DNA of 64,000 nucleotides from Stenotrophomonas rhizophila (GCF_007667275.1 NZ_VDQT01000004.1:186001-250000); one strand, 5' to 3'; positions 18,121-27,855 are shown, counted from the stretch's first letter. Numbers and translations are program-made. Notes: generated from the letters alone by a model not told the origin.

Positions 18121-20190
18121 ATGCAAGACACGATTCTCCAAGCCCTGCGCCGCAACGCAGCGGACGAAGCCGCGCAGCTGGCGCGCGAATGGATCCAGGC
18201 CGAACCGGAGCAGCCGCAGGCACACCGCCTGCTGGCATTGGCGCTGCAGCAGCAGGGCCAGCACGACGCCGCCCTGGCCAGCCTGCAGCGCGGCCTGGAA
18301 CTGGCCCCGGACAATGCCGAGATGCACCTGCAGCACGCCGGCCTGCTGCTGGCCCTGCGCCAGTTCGACGCCGCCGGCTCGGCGCTGGACCGCACCGCCG
18401 AGTTGAATCCCAACGAGTTGGGCGCCTACCTGATGCAGGCCCACCTGGCGCTGTCGCGCAACGACGTGGACGAGGCGGAGCGGATCACCCGCACCGCTGC
18501 CCGGGTCGACGACGGCAACCCGGAAGTCGTCGCGTTGCAGGGCATGGTCGCGCTGCGCCGCAATGACGCCGAGCGCGCGCTGGCACTGCTGTCGGCGGCC
18601 AGCCAGGCGCTGCCCAACGACCCGCGCATCGTCTACGCGTTGGGCTTCGCCTACCTGGGCAAGGGCATGCTGGCCTTCGCCGAACAGGCGTTCCGCCGCG
18701 TGCTGGAACTCAATCCCGGCCTGACCTCGCTGCAGGGCCTGCTGGTGCAGCTTGCGTTGCGCCAGGGCAACACCGAAGGCGCGGCCGATACCCTGCGCCA
18801 GGTCCTGGACAACCCGGACACCGCAACCCCGGCCATGCGCCGGCTGGCCGGCGAACTGGAGCTGCAGTCCGGGCGGCCGCTGCAGGCACTGGAGCACCTG
18901 CTGCCGGTGTTCGAGCAATCCCCCGCCGACCGCCAGACCCTGCAACTGCTGCTGATGGCCTGGCAGCGCCTGGGCCGCGAGCAGCAGGCGCGCGAGACCC
19001 TGGACGCGGCGCTGGCAGCGCACCCGCAAGAGCACAACCTGTGGCTGGCGCGCCTGTCGATCGACCCGGTCGGTGGCAGCGATGCCGCCGCCGTGGCCGA
19101 CCGCTGGGTGGCGGCCATGCCGGGCCACCTGGCGGCGCTGGAAACCCGCATGCGCGTGCATGACATGGCCGGTGAGGCAGACGCCGCCGAAGCCGTGGCC
19201 CGCCGCATCATCGCCCTTGAACCGGGCCGTGGCAGTGGCGAAGCGCGGGTGGTCGATGCGCTGCTGGCGCGCGATCCCGCCGCCGCCGTGGCGCACGTGC
19301 AGGCACTGGTCGCGCAGGCGCCGGCCGAAGCTCAACCGGGCCTGCGGGCATGGCTCGGCTCGGTCCAGGACCGCGCCGGGCAGCGCGATGCCGCACTGGC
19401 GACCTGGACCAGCCTGCATGCCAGCGAAGCGCCCACGCGCCTGCCGCTGCCGCCGCAGGCCAAAGCGCCGTTGAGCTGGCCGGAGTTGGGGGAGATTGCC
19501 GAAGGTGTCGGCGCGCGTCCCATGTTCGTATGGGGCGCACCGGGCTCGGGCGTGGAACGTGTGATCGCCGCCATCGCCGCCGCCAGCCCGGTGCTGCGCG
19601 GCGATCGTTTCGGTGCCAATCCGCCGGACGACGCCTTCCAGAGCTACCACGCACTGCAGGACCTCTCCACCGGCAAGCTCACCCCGGAACAGATGCTGGC
19701 GCAGTGGCGCGCGCAGCTCCCGGCGCGCGGCCTGGCCGATGCCAACGTCATCGACTGGCTGCTGTGGTGGGACAACGCGCTGTTGTGGGCACTGCGCCCG
19801 CAGCTGCCCGAGGGCCGTCTGCTGCTGGTGGTGCGCGATCCGCGCGACATGCTGCTGGAGTGGCTGGCGCATGGCGCGCCGGCACCGTTCGCGGTGACCT
19901 CGGTCAACGAAGCGACCGAATGGCTGGTGCGTGCACTGGCGCAGGTTGCCACCCTGCACGAACAGGACCTGTACCCGCATGCGCTGGTCCGCATCGACGA
20001 CATCGGCAACGACCCGGCGGCCATGGCCGACCATCTTGGCCGCCTGTTCGGGGTGAACTTCCCGCCCGCGCAGACGCTGGGCCCGGCCCGCTTCCCGGCC
20101 GGCCACTGGCGGAATTACCGCGACGTCCTGTCGGCCGCGTTTGACCAGCTCACCCCGGTCGCGGTGCGGCTCGGCTATGTCGAAGCATGA
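18121..20190 (+). CDS. TPR protein with degenerate sulfotransferase-like C-terminus
   Basis: A 689-residue protein starting at ATG 18121. Residues ~1-440 are a string of TPR helices (for example AHRLLALALQQQGQHDAAL). The last ~220 residues resemble the sulfotransferase fold: MFVWGAPGSGVER replaces the usual PAPS 5' loop, and LLLVVRDPRDMLLEWL matches the 3' loop. The first loop lacks the classic lysine, so PAPS binding is doubtful. TPR-sulfotransferase fusions are common in proteobacteria, mostly uncharacterised. It lies just upstream of the PEBP gene. Confidence 0.75.
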   Translation: MQDTILQALRRNAADEAAQLAREWIQAEPEQPQAHRLLALALQQQGQHDAALASLQRGLELAPDNAEMHLQHAGLLLALRQFDAAGSALDRTAELNPNELGAYLMQAHLALSRNDVDEAERITRTAARVDDGNPEVVALQGMVALRRNDAERALALLSAASQALPNDPRIVYALGFAYLGKGMLAFAEQAFRRVLELNPGLTSLQGLLVQLALRQGNTEGAADTLRQVLDNPDTATPAMRRLAGELELQSGRPLQALEHLLPVFEQSPADRQTLQLLLMAWQRLGREQQARETLDAALAAHPQEHNLWLARLSIDPVGGSDAAAVADRWVAAMPGHLAALETRMRVHDMAGEADAAEAVARRIIALEPGRGSGEARVVDALLARDPAAAVAHVQALVAQAPAEAQPGLRAWLGSVQDRAGQRDAALATWTSLHASEAPTRLPLPPQAKAPLSWPELGEIAEGVGARPMFVWGAPGSGVERVIAAIAAASPVLRGDRFGANPPDDAFQSYHALQDLSTGKLTPEQMLAQWRAQLPARGLADANVIDWLLWWDNALLWALRPQLPEGRLLLVVRDPRDMLLEWLAHGAPAPFAVTSVNEATEWLVRALAQVATLHEQDLYPHALVRIDDIGNDPAAMADHLGRLFGVNFPPAQTLGPARFPAGHWRNYRDVLSAAFDQLTPVAVRLGYVEA

Positions 20191-20203
20191 GGAGCGTGCA
20201 GCA

Positions 20204-20815
20204 ATGAAACTCACCAGTACCGGCCTGCGCAATGGCGCACCGATCGACAGCCGCTTCGCCGCCGGCGACGCCAATGGCTTCGCCGCCAACCGCAACCCGG
20301 CCCTGGCCTGGAGCGAGGTGCCCGCCGGCACCCGCTCGTTCGCCCTGCTGTGCATCGACCCCGACGTGCCGACCGTTCCCGCAACGGTCGGCCGTACCGA
20401 TTGCAGCGTGCCCGTCGACCAGCCGCGTGCCGACTTCACCCACTGGGCGATGGCCGACATTCCGGCCGAGCTGCGCGAGATCGCAGAAGGCAGCTGCAGC
20501 GATGGCTTCACTGCGAAAGGCAAGGCGCACCCGGCGGGTCCGGCCGGCGCGCGCCAGGGCCTGAACGATTTCACTGGCTGGTTCGCCGGCAACCCGGACA
20601 TGGCCGGGGATTACCTCGGCTACGATGGCCCATACCCGCCGTTCAACGACGCGCGCGTGCACCGCTATTTCTTCCGTCTGTTCGCGCTGGACGTTGCCAC
20701 GCTCGACCTGCCCGCCCGGTTCACTGCCGCCGACGTGCACAAGGCGATGCACGGCCACGTGCTGGCCGAAGCCGCGTTGCACGGCACGTACACCTTGAAC
20801 CCGGCGCTGGCGTGA
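20204..20815 (+). CDS. YbhB/YbcL-family phosphatidylethanolamine-binding-like protein
   Basis: A 203-residue PEBP-family protein (Raf-kinase-inhibitor-like in bacteria). Family landmarks are present: NPALAWSEVPAGTRSFAL and CIDPDVP near the start, THWAMADIP in the ligand pocket, and PPFNDARVHRYFFRLFALD later. No signal peptide, so cytoplasmic. The start at 20204 follows GAGCGTGCAGCA; a longer frame overlaps the previous gene and is not needed. Confidence 0.88.
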   Translation: MKLTSTGLRNGAPIDSRFAAGDANGFAANRNPALAWSEVPAGTRSFALLCIDPDVPTVPATVGRTDCSVPVDQPRADFTHWAMADIPAELREIAEGSCSDGFTAKGKAHPAGPAGARQGLNDFTGWFAGNPDMAGDYLGYDGPYPPFNDARVHRYFFRLFALDVATLDLPARFTAADVHKAMHGHVLAEAALHGTYTLNPALA

Positions 20816-20823
20816 TCCACGGC

Positions 20824-20886
20824 GTGCCGACCAACGGTCGGCACCTACCGTTCGTACGCCGGTAGGTACCGACCGTTGGTCGGTAC
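20824..20886. repeat. Inverted pair of SMAG-type palindromes
   Basis: Two stem-loops in opposite orientation: 20825-20848 (ends CTAC) and 20862-20886 (starts GTAG), each about 24 nt with arms around GCCGACC/GGTCGGC and ACCGACC/GGTCGGT. Head-to-head dimers of this kind resemble REPINs. They fill the gap between convergent genes and may act as a transcription barrier. Confidence 0.75.
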
Positions 20887-20925
20887 GATGTTGAACGGGC
20901 GACCTGCTGGCCGCCCGCTCCCGGC

Positions 20926-21762
20926 TTACTTCTCGGTCGCGGACTCGACGACCATGTCCAGCACATACGCCTTCGACGACGCATCCGCCGGCGGGTTGGC
21001 CACGTTGAAGCGCTTCACCCGCAGCACATTGCGCGTGCCCGCTTCGTGCGTGTAGCCCTCGATCACGTCGTAGAAATTCTCGAACGCGCCGGGCGTGCCC
21101 TGCTTGATCCCGTTGTCATCGAACTGGATCTCACGCGTCTGCAGGCACTGCTTGTCGCGGATCATCGGGTGCGGGCAGGGCTTGGTCTGCGCAGCCACTT
21201 CAATGAACACCGTCTCGCCCGGGCCGCCGAAGCGGGTTTCAGCCGTGGGCTGCGGGCTGAACACCAGCACGTCGCCCGCGGCGGTGCGCAGGGTCAGCTG
21301 GCCTTCGGCGCCCAGCTCGGTCTTCAGCGCCCCCTCCAGCCGCGAACCCACCGCCTTGTCCAGCGCCATCAGCGCCTGGTCGGTGCAGGCCATCATGGTC
21401 GAGGCCATCGGCGAAACGGTCACCGTGCCGTCGGCCAGGGTGTAGCCCCCGCCCATGCGGTTGCAGGTGTTGCTGACCGCCAGGCGGCCGTCGACGAAAT
21501 CCAGGGTCACCGGCTTGTCGGCGCGCGCGAACAGCGCATCGATGCGCTTGCCGCTGGCGTCGGTGGCGCTGTCGAGCACCCAGTGGTTGCCCTGCAGGCG
21601 CTGCGCATCCAGCTGCGCCACCGCCTTCTGGTCGGCGGCCGCGGTCGGCGCCGGGGCCAGGTCGTCGCGACCGGACACGGCCGGGGCGTCCGTGGACGGG
21701 TTGCTGCACGCGGCCAGCAGGGCCAGGGGCAGGGTCAGCATCAGCTTGCGGGTGGTTTTCAT
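20926..21762 (-). CDS. META and DUF4377 domain lipoprotein
   Basis: A 278-residue lipoprotein (LALLAACSNP). The central part is a META domain related to HslJ (LQGNHWVLDSATDASG, then VSNTCNRMGGGY and MASTMMAC). The C-terminal part fits DUF4377 (FIEVAAQTKPCP, MIRDKQCLQTREI, YDVIEGYTHE). The start at 21762 is favoured over 21768 because AAGGAG then sits 6 bp upstream. META proteins are linked to stress and novobiocin or antibiotic tolerance; the exact role here is unknown. Confidence 0.82.
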   Translation of the reverse strand: MKTTRKLMLTLPLALLAACSNPSTDAPAVSGRDDLAPAPTAAADQKAVAQLDAQRLQGNHWVLDSATDASGKRIDALFARADKPVTLDFVDGRLAVSNTCNRMGGGYTLADGTVTVSPMASTMMACTDQALMALDKAVGSRLEGALKTELGAEGQLTLRTAAGDVLVFSPQPTAETRFGGPGETVFIEVAAQTKPCPHPMIRDKQCLQTREIQFDDNGIKQGTPGAFENFYDVIEGYTHEAGTRNVLRVKRFNVANPPADASSKAYVLDMVVESATEK

Positions 21763-21833
21763 GGACATCTCCTTGGGAACCCGGGGAAGAACGCGGCAGC
21801 GGCCCCGGTGGGGTTGCAGCGGCGGTGGGCCGT

Positions 21834-22628
21834 TCAGTTACCGGCAGGCAGGAACAGCAGCAGCCCAGCGCCCAGCGCGATGCGGTAGAACGCGAACGCG
21901 GTGAAGCGGTGTGCCTTGATGTAGCCCAACAACCACTTCACTACGACGAAGCCGGTGATGACGGCGGCAACGAAGGCCACCCCGACGTCGGTCCAGTTCT
22001 CGGTGGCCAGCTTACCGTCCTTGGCCAGTTCCAGGAACGCGTAGCCACTGGCGGCGAACATGGTGGGAATGCCGACCAGGAACACGAATTCCGTGGCCGC
22101 CGCACGCCGGCTCAGGCCGAACAGCATGGCGATGAAGATGGCCGCGGCTGACCGCGAGGTACCCGGGAACACGCCGGCCACCACCTGGGCCAGGCCAACC
22201 AGCACCGCCACTTTCCAGGTCACCTCATCGCGGTCCGGCAGCCGCGCAGCGCGCATTTCCACCAGGATCATCCAGATGCCGCCGATGATCAGGGCCCAGG
22301 CAATCGGCGTGACCGTCTCCGGCAGTTCCCAGCCGGCCAGGCGTACCGGCAGGCCGACCACCGCAGTGACCAGGAAGGCGGTGCCCAGCTTCAGTACGTA
22401 GTCGCGGTTGGCGCGGTCGTGCAGGCCGGTGGCCAGTGCCCACAGGCGCTGGCGGAACACCAGGGTGATGGCCAGGATCGCGCCGGCCTGGATCACGATG
22501 TTGAAGAAGTCCGAGCGGGCGCCCAGCCAGTGCTGGGCGATCAGCAGGTGGCCCGTGCTGGAGATCGGCAGGAATTCGGTAAGGCCTTCAAGGATGCCCA
22601 ACAGCAGGGCGGAGAACAGGTCGGACAT
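21834..22628 (-). CDS. uppP: Undecaprenyl-diphosphatase UppP
   Basis: A 264-residue polytopic membrane protein of the BacA/UppP family. It dephosphorylates undecaprenyl pyrophosphate so that the lipid carrier can be reused for peptidoglycan, and confers bacitracin tolerance. The two family motifs are seen: EGLTEFLPISSTGH near residue 12 and GVFPGTSRSAA near 160. The start is at ATG 22628; the 25 extra codons upstream are not hydrophobic and lie in the divergent regulatory region shared with glnA. Confidence 0.92.
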   Translation of the reverse strand: MSDLFSALLLGILEGLTEFLPISSTGHLLIAQHWLGARSDFFNIVIQAGAILAITLVFRQRLWALATGLHDRANRDYVLKLGTAFLVTAVVGLPVRLAGWELPETVTPIAWALIIGGIWMILVEMRAARLPDRDEVTWKVAVLVGLAQVVAGVFPGTSRSAAAIFIAMLFGLSRRAAATEFVFLVGIPTMFAASGYAFLELAKDGKLATENWTDVGVAFVAAVITGFVVVKWLLGYIKAHRFTAFAFYRIALGAGLLLFLPAGN

Positions 22629-22746
22629 CGTAAAACTCGTCGGCGCCGGGCGCTGCCCGGCAGGGTGGGTTGTACCGGACCACGCCCGGCTGCTGGGGAT
22701 CATAAAACATCAACCGCCGCACCAATTGTGTGCGTGTTGCGGTCAT

Positions 22747-22763
22747 TGCACCGTATTGGTGCA
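22747..22763. promoter_or_regulatory. NtrC-binding site upstream of glnA
   Basis: TGCACCGTATTGGTGCA is a full match to the NtrC consensus TGCACY-N4-GGTGCA-type palindrome, 65 bp upstream of the sigma-54 promoter. A weaker related sequence (GCACCAATTGTGTGC) lies at 22719-22733 and could be a second enhancer half. Confidence 0.88.
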
Positions 22764-22827
22764 CTCCGTTCAGCGCCCGTCGCAGTGCACGCCGTGTGAA
22801 ATCAACCACTTGTGCGTCGCAAAAAGT

Positions 22828-22843
22828 TGGCACGGGGATTGCT
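22828..22843 (+). promoter_or_regulatory. Sigma-54 promoter of glnA
   Basis: TGGCAC-N5-TTGCT is an exact -24/-12 element, ending 39 bp before the glnA ATG. Together with the upstream NtrC site this predicts nitrogen-limitation control by NtrBC, encoded at 39.4-41.9 kb in this window. Confidence 0.92.
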
Positions 22844-22882
22844 TCATGCAACACAGGCAATTACCCATCCGAGGTTTCACCG

Positions 22883-24292
22883 ATGTCCGTGGAAAACGTT
22901 GAGAAGCTGATCAAGGACAACCAGATCGAGTTCATCGACCTGCGTTTCGTCGACATGCGCGGTGTGGAGCAGCACGTCACCTTCCCGGTCAGCATCGTGG
23001 AACCGTCGCTGTTCGAGGAAGGCAAGATGTTCGACGGCAGCTCCATCGCCGGCTGGAAGGGTATCGCCGAGTCCGACATGGTCCTGCTGCCGGACCCGTC
23101 CAGCGCCTACGTCGACCCGTTCTACCAGCACCCGACCCTGGTGATCACCTGCGACATCCTCGACCCGGCCACCATGCAGCCGTACGGTCGTTGCCCGCGC
23201 GGCATCGCCAAGCGCGCCGAAGCCTACCTGAAGTCCTCCGGCATCGCCGAGCAGGCCTTCTTCGGTCCGGAGCCGGAGTTCTTCATCTTCGACTCGGTCC
23301 GTTTCGCCAACGACATGGGCAACACCTTCTTCAAGATTGAATCCGAAGAAGCCGCCTGGAGCACCGGCGACAAGTACGACGGTGCCAACAGCGGCTACCG
23401 CCCGGCAGTGAAGGGCGGCTACTTCCCGGTTCCGCCGACCGATTCGCTGCACGACCTGCGCGCTGAAATGTGCAAGACCCTGGAACAGGTCGGCATCGAA
23501 GTGGAAGTGCAGCACCACGAAGTGGCCACCGCCGGCCAGTGCGAAATCGGCACCAAGTTCAGCACCCTGGTGCAGAAGGCCGACGAACTGCTGCGCATGA
23601 AGCACGTGATCAAGAACGTCGCCCACCGCAACGGCAAGACCGCCACCTTCATGCCCAAGCCGATCGTCGGCGACAACGGCAGCGGCATGCACGTGCACCA
23701 GTCGCTGTCCAAGGGCGGTACCAACCTGTTCTCCGGCGACGGTTACGGTGGCCTGAGCCAGATGGCGCTGTGGTACATCGGCGGCATCTTCAAGCACGCC
23801 AAGGCCATCAACGCCTTCGCCAACTCCGGCACCAACAGCTACAAGCGCCTGGTCCCGGGCTTCGAAGCCCCGGTCATGCTGGCCTACTCGGCCCGCAACC
23901 GCTCGGCCTCGTGCCGCATTCCGTGGGTGTCCAACCCGAAGGCGCGCCGCATTGAAATGCGCTTCCCCGATCCGATCCAGTCCGGCTACCTGACCTTCAC
24001 CGTGCTGATGATGGCCGGCCTGGACGGCATCAAGAACCAGATCGACCCGGGCGCACCGAGCGACAAGGATCTGTACGACCTGCCGCCGGAAGAAGAGAAG
24101 CTGATCCCGCAGGTCTGTTCCAGCCTCGACCAGGCGCTGGAAGCACTGGACAAGGACCGTGAGTTCCTCAAGGCCGGCGGCGTGATGACCGACGACTTCA
24201 TCGACGGCTACATCGCGCTGAAGATGCAGGAAGTGACCCGCTTCCGCGCCGCCACCCACCCGCTTGAGTACCAGATGTACTACGCGGTCTGA
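22883..24292 (+). CDS. glnA: Glutamine synthetase type I
   Basis: A 469-residue GlnA that joins ammonium to glutamate with ATP, the main nitrogen-assimilation enzyme. The start at ATG 22883 follows GAGGT. Landmarks: [13 protein letters not shown] near residue 50, the metal ligands in [10 protein letters not shown], the ATP-binding FMPKP and [10 protein letters not shown], and the adenylylation tyrosine Y398 in DLYDLPPEE. The tyrosine shows it is the GlnE-regulated form. A hairpin at 24300-24343 follows the stop. glnK and amtB follow on the same strand. Confidence 0.97.
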   Translation: MSVENVEKLIKDNQIEFIDLRFVDMRGVEQHVTFPVSIVEPSLFEEGKMFDGSSIAGWKGIAESDMVLLPDPSSAYVDPFYQHPTLVITCDILDPATMQPYGRCPRGIAKRAEAYLKSSGIAEQAFFGPEPEFFIFDSVRFANDMGNTFFKIESEEAAWSTGDKYDGANSGYRPAVKGGYFPVPPTDSLHDLRAEMCKTLEQVGIEVEVQHHEVATAGQCEIGTKFSTLVQKADELLRMKHVIKNVAHRNGKTATFMPKPIVGDNGSGMHVHQSLSKGGTNLFSGDGYGGLSQMALWYIGGIFKHAKAINAFANSGTNSYKRLVPGFEAPVMLAYSARNRSASCRIPWVSNPKARRIEMRFPDPIQSGYLTFTVLMMAGLDGIKNQIDPGAPSDKDLYDLPPEEEKLIPQVCSSLDQALEALDKDREFLKAGGVMTDDFIDGYIALKMQEVTRFRAATHPLEYQMYYAV

Positions 24293-24299
24293 GCAACAG

Positions 24300-24343
24300 G
24301 TGGCGATGCCGAAGGACTTCCCTCCCACCTTCTGCATCGCCAC
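24300..24343 (+). terminator. Hairpin after glnA
   Basis: Arms GTGGCGATGC (24300-24309) and GCATCGCCAC (24334-24343), extended inward by GAAGG/CCTTC. The stem is strong but no T-tract follows, so it may be a 3'-end stabiliser or attenuating structure rather than a simple intrinsic terminator. Confidence 0.5.
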
Positions 24344-24423
24344 CGCTTCTGCACCAACGCGCCACGGCTGGGGAGCCACGACGCGGCAACACGCACCACG
24401 CGGCAATCCGCACGCACCACCCG

Positions 24424-24446
24424 GTAGAGCCGACTGTTAGTCGGCT
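24424..24446 (+). repeat. SMAG-type GTAG palindrome
   Basis: A 23-nt element starting GTAGAGCCGACT with complementary arms AGCCGAC/GTCGGCT around a short loop. It is of the same class as the other GTAG elements of the window. Confidence 0.75.
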
Positions 24447-24579
24447 GCTTCTGCCGCACCACCAGGGGAAAAGAGAGACCGGACGCGCAGCATGGGCCAC
24501 ACCTCCCTCCCGCGTCATCGCGGTCCATGCAACGTCCGGCGCAACGACCGGCGGCCATGTGCAAGTGGCCGCCGGTTGA

Positions 24580-24972
<393 letters not shown>

Positions 24973-24991
24973 CCCCACTCGGAGCCCCCCA

Positions 24992-26425
24992 ATGAAGACT
25001 TCCTTGTTCACCGGATGGCAGGCCCGGTTCCACGCCGTGTGCCTGTTGATGCTGTTCAGCGCGCTGGCCGTGGGTGCCTTCTCCGGCACCGCACACGCAC
25101 AGGCCCAAGTGTCGCCGGCCCCGACCGAAACCGTCGCCGTCGAGCCACTGCCCTCGCCCGATGCGGCGCCTGCCGCTGCAGCGGAGGCAGAAGCGGCCGC
25201 GCCCAGCTTCGACCGCGGCGATGTCGCCTGGATGCTGACGTCCACGCTGCTGGTGCTGCTGATGGTGGTGCCCGGGCTGGCGCTGTTCTATGGCGGCCTG
25301 GTGCGTTCCAAGAACGTGCTCTCGGTGCTCAGCCAGATCCTGGTGGTGTTCTCGCTGGTGCTGATGCTGTGGGTCGCCTACGGCTACAGCGCGGTGTTCA
25401 GCGAAGGCAACCAGTTCTTCGGCTCGTTCACCCAGTTCGCCTTCCTCAAGGGCTTCACCCCGGACTCGGTGGGCAACACGCCGATCAAGGGCCTGCCCGA
25501 CTACCTGTTCGTAGCGTTCCAGTCCACCTTCGCCGGCATCACCACCGCGCTGATCGTCGGTGCGTTCGCCGAGCGCATCAAGTTCAAGGCGGTGCTGCTG
25601 TTCTCGGCATTGTGGTTCACCCTGAGCTACATCCCGATGGCCCACATCGTGTGGGGCGGCGGTTACCTGGGTGCGATGGGCGCGATCGACTTCGCCGGTG
25701 GCACCGTGGTGCACATCAACGCCGGCGTGGCCGGCCTGGTCGCGGCGTACTTCGTAGGCAAGCGCATCGGCTATGGCCAGACCGCACTGAAGCCGCACAA
25801 CGTACCGTTCACCTACATCGGCGCGATGCTGCTGTGGGTGGGCTGGTTCGGCTTCAACGCCGGCTCGGCCGCTGCCGCCGACACCGTCGCCTCGCTGGCC
25901 TTCATCAACACCATCCTCGCCACCGCCGCCGCGGTGCTGGGCTGGACCCTGGTCGAAGCCGTCAGCAAGGGCAAGCCTTCCGCGCTCGGTGCAGCGTCCG
26001 GTGCGGTGGCCGGGCTGGTGGGTGTCACCCCGGCCTGCGGCACCGTCGGCCCGCTGGGTGCGATCGTGATTGGCCTGGTCAGTGGCGTGGTCTGCGTGTG
26101 GGGCGTCACCGGTCTCAAGCGCCTGCTCAAGGTGGATGACACCGCCGACGTGTTCGGCGTGCATGGCGTGGGCGGCATCGTTGGCGCGCTGCTCACCGGT
26201 GTATTCAGTGCGCAGTCGCTGGGCGGCACCAAGGCCGATCTCGACATCGGCCACCAGGTCTGGGTGCAGCTGGTCAGCGTGGGCTTCACCATCGCCTGGT
26301 GCGCCGTGGTGACCGTGGTGATCCTGCTGGTGGTACGCCTGGTCTTCGGCCTGCGGGTGACCGAGGAAGCCGAACGCACCGGCCTGGATGTCACCTCGCA
26401 CGGCGAGTCTGCCTACGAGGTCTGA
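24992..26425 (+). CDS. amtB: Ammonium transporter AmtB
   Basis: A 477-residue Amt channel with a signal-peptide-like N-terminus (ending AHAQA) and an acidic, alanine-rich stretch of ~45 residues before the first channel helix. About eleven transmembrane helices follow. Signatures include GLALFYGGLVRSKN, the first pore histidine region near DFAGGTVVHINAG, and DTADVFGVHGVGGIVG with the second. It imports ammonium and is blocked by GlnK. In an operon with glnK; a strong terminator follows at 26490. Confidence 0.95.
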   Translation: MKTSLFTGWQARFHAVCLLMLFSALAVGAFSGTAHAQAQVSPAPTETVAVEPLPSPDAAPAAAAEAEAAAPSFDRGDVAWMLTSTLLVLLMVVPGLALFYGGLVRSKNVLSVLSQILVVFSLVLMLWVAYGYSAVFSEGNQFFGSFTQFAFLKGFTPDSVGNTPIKGLPDYLFVAFQSTFAGITTALIVGAFAERIKFKAVLLFSALWFTLSYIPMAHIVWGGGYLGAMGAIDFAGGTVVHINAGVAGLVAAYFVGKRIGYGQTALKPHNVPFTYIGAMLLWVGWFGFNAGSAAAADTVASLAFINTILATAAAVLGWTLVEAVSKGKPSALGAASGAVAGLVGVTPACGTVGPLGAIVIGLVSGVVCVWGVTGLKRLLKVDDTADVFGVHGVGGIVGALLTGVFSAQSLGGTKADLDIGHQVWVQLVSVGFTIAWCAVVTVVILLVVRLVFGLRVTEEAERTGLDVTSHGESAYEV

Positions 26426-26489
26426 TCGACTTCACAGTTTCTTCGGGGCTACACCATTGCGGTAACGCGCGTTGATCATTGACGTTGCG

Positions 26490-26519
26490 ACCGGCGGTCT
26501 TCGGACCGCCGGTTTTTTT
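26490..26519 (+). terminator. Intrinsic terminator of glnK-amtB
   Basis: A 10-bp stem ACCGGCGGTC/GACCGCCGGT with a TTCG tetraloop followed by six more T residues. It marks the boundary between the core nitrogen block and the lower-GC island that starts next. Confidence 0.95.
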
Positions 26520-27203
26520 ATGCCTGAAGTGTGTAGGGCGACGTCACACTTTCGTGCGCACCTCAGACCTTACCTACGACGAGGTAAGAGAATTCCGCCT
26601 GTTCCCGATCCCCTTTATTCCTTTAAAGTATCCCGCCCGAACGCCGGCCGTTCTGTAGTCGGTGGGCGCGGCGGCATGCAGTCCATCTCGCGAGGCGGAC
26701 TGAAGGGGATCCCCGGTTCTGGAGAGGGCGTCCGCACGCTCCACCCTGTCGCGGGAGAATTCACCAATCGACAGTTGCAGGATGCGGTCGACGCTCTCCA
26801 CGCAGTTCTCGGGTCTCCATCTGTACGCGCGAGGAAGGTGACGATCGTCTCGGTCATATCCAACAACAATTCCGTTCCGTCGATCGCACAGCAGAAGCTG
26901 GCTCGGGAGATCTTTGGAGACAGCGTCGTATTTGTCAGAGGGACAACACGGACAAATGCACCAGGCGAGAAGGGTAACCACGCCGAACGTCGAGGCATGC
27001 AGGCAATTGAGAACCCGGCGGGAACCGTACAGGCATCGAGTCACTACGCTTGCGGAAGTTGTGAGGGAGCGCAAGCCGGAGCTGGAGTTCGCAGCGCGAC
27101 CGGCGCTGCTTCCCAGAACGGAGGGAAAGTGACCCGCCCGATCAATCCTCCAGAAACGCCCTCAAGGCTCCATCAGCGCCCACGAAAGAAAACATCCGAA
27201 TGA
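26520..27203 (+). CDS. Orphan deaminase-type toxin tip (CdiA/Rhs-CT-like)
   Basis: An open frame of 227 residues from ATG 26520; the true 5' end is unknown because the delivery domain of a polymorphic toxin is missing and no good SD is visible. Residues ~70-200 carry a zinc-deaminase signature: HAE at 154-156 (GNHAERRG) and CGSC at 178-181. This is the arrangement of the deaminase toxins found at the ends of CdiA, Rhs and related proteins, which deaminate bases in target DNA or RNA. The stop overlaps the next gene by ATGA, the usual toxin-immunity coupling. Base composition is lower in GC than in amtB. It may be expressed only after recombination onto a full-length toxin. Confidence 0.6.
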   Translation: MPEVCRATSHFRAHLRPYLRRGKRIPPVPDPLYSFKVSRPNAGRSVVGGRGGMQSISRGGLKGIPGSGEGVRTLHPVAGEFTNRQLQDAVDALHAVLGSPSVRARKVTIVSVISNNNSVPSIAQQKLAREIFGDSVVFVRGTTRTNAPGEKGNHAERRGMQAIENPAGTVQASSHYACGSCEGAQAGAGVRSATGAASQNGGKVTRPINPPETPSRLHQRPRKKTSE

Positions 27204-27772
27204 TCGATTTGTATGATCAATACATTGAAAATCTGACCAAAAACCTTGCGTCCCTGGATCAAGATTCCGGGGTCGCAGTAATGCTGTCTGCGTGCGAGCG
27301 GATGTTTTTTGTGATTTCTCGCTCCGATACTCGCGACGCTTGTGATCCATCTCGCCTGAGAGACTTGCTGGACGCCATGTGGGACCGCAAGCCTATGGAA
27401 CCCATGCAGTTATCCGTCCCAGACGAGTTCGAACTGGAGTCTCTGGCTGATGAGCTGGTAGTCATGGCGACAGATTCGATTCTGATGACAAAGGAAGCGC
27501 TGGGTGAGCAAACCATCCCGCCGGAGAGAGTTCTGATGATCGCAGTCGAGCTCGCAAATGCGGTTGACGCCGCTCAGGATCCTGAAGGAAAAAGTGATGC
27601 TGGATCTCTGGATGCGTTCCTTAGGGACCCGCAATCGTGCGCCTCAATTGAAGCGGCGCGTCAATATCATGACATTGCAGATATCGCTGTGACTCGTTTA
27701 CGTACCGATGCATGGGCAAGTCTCAGGGCAAGGGCGATCCACCAGGACATCACTCGCGGGTTGCCGCTCTAA
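27200..27772 (+). CDS. Putative immunity protein for the adjacent deaminase toxin
   Basis: A 190-residue soluble, acidic, mostly helical protein starting at ATG 27200 inside the toxin stop codon. I do not recognise a family with certainty. An early AVMLSACERMFF segment recalls DUF416 (YjaG-like), a group that includes immunity-like proteins, but the match is weak. Its role as the antidote is inferred from position and overlap. Confidence 0.55.
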   Translation: MIDLYDQYIENLTKNLASLDQDSGVAVMLSACERMFFVISRSDTRDACDPSRLRDLLDAMWDRKPMEPMQLSVPDEFELESLADELVVMATDSILMTKEALGEQTIPPERVLMIAVELANAVDAAQDPEGKSDAGSLDAFLRDPQSCASIEAARQYHDIADIAVTRLRTDAWASLRARAIHQDITRGLPL

Positions 27773-27855
27773 GGTTATCAATGGCAGCTGCTGCAGGTTG
27801 ACCTGAGCGTCGCCAAGGCGCCAGTGCGGTCCCAAGCCTTAGCGCGGTCTACATC

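Noticed and set aside
17614..20601. Very long (995-codon) minus-strand frame across three genes
   Set aside because: It spans real genes with recognised motifs on the plus strand and has no motif itself.
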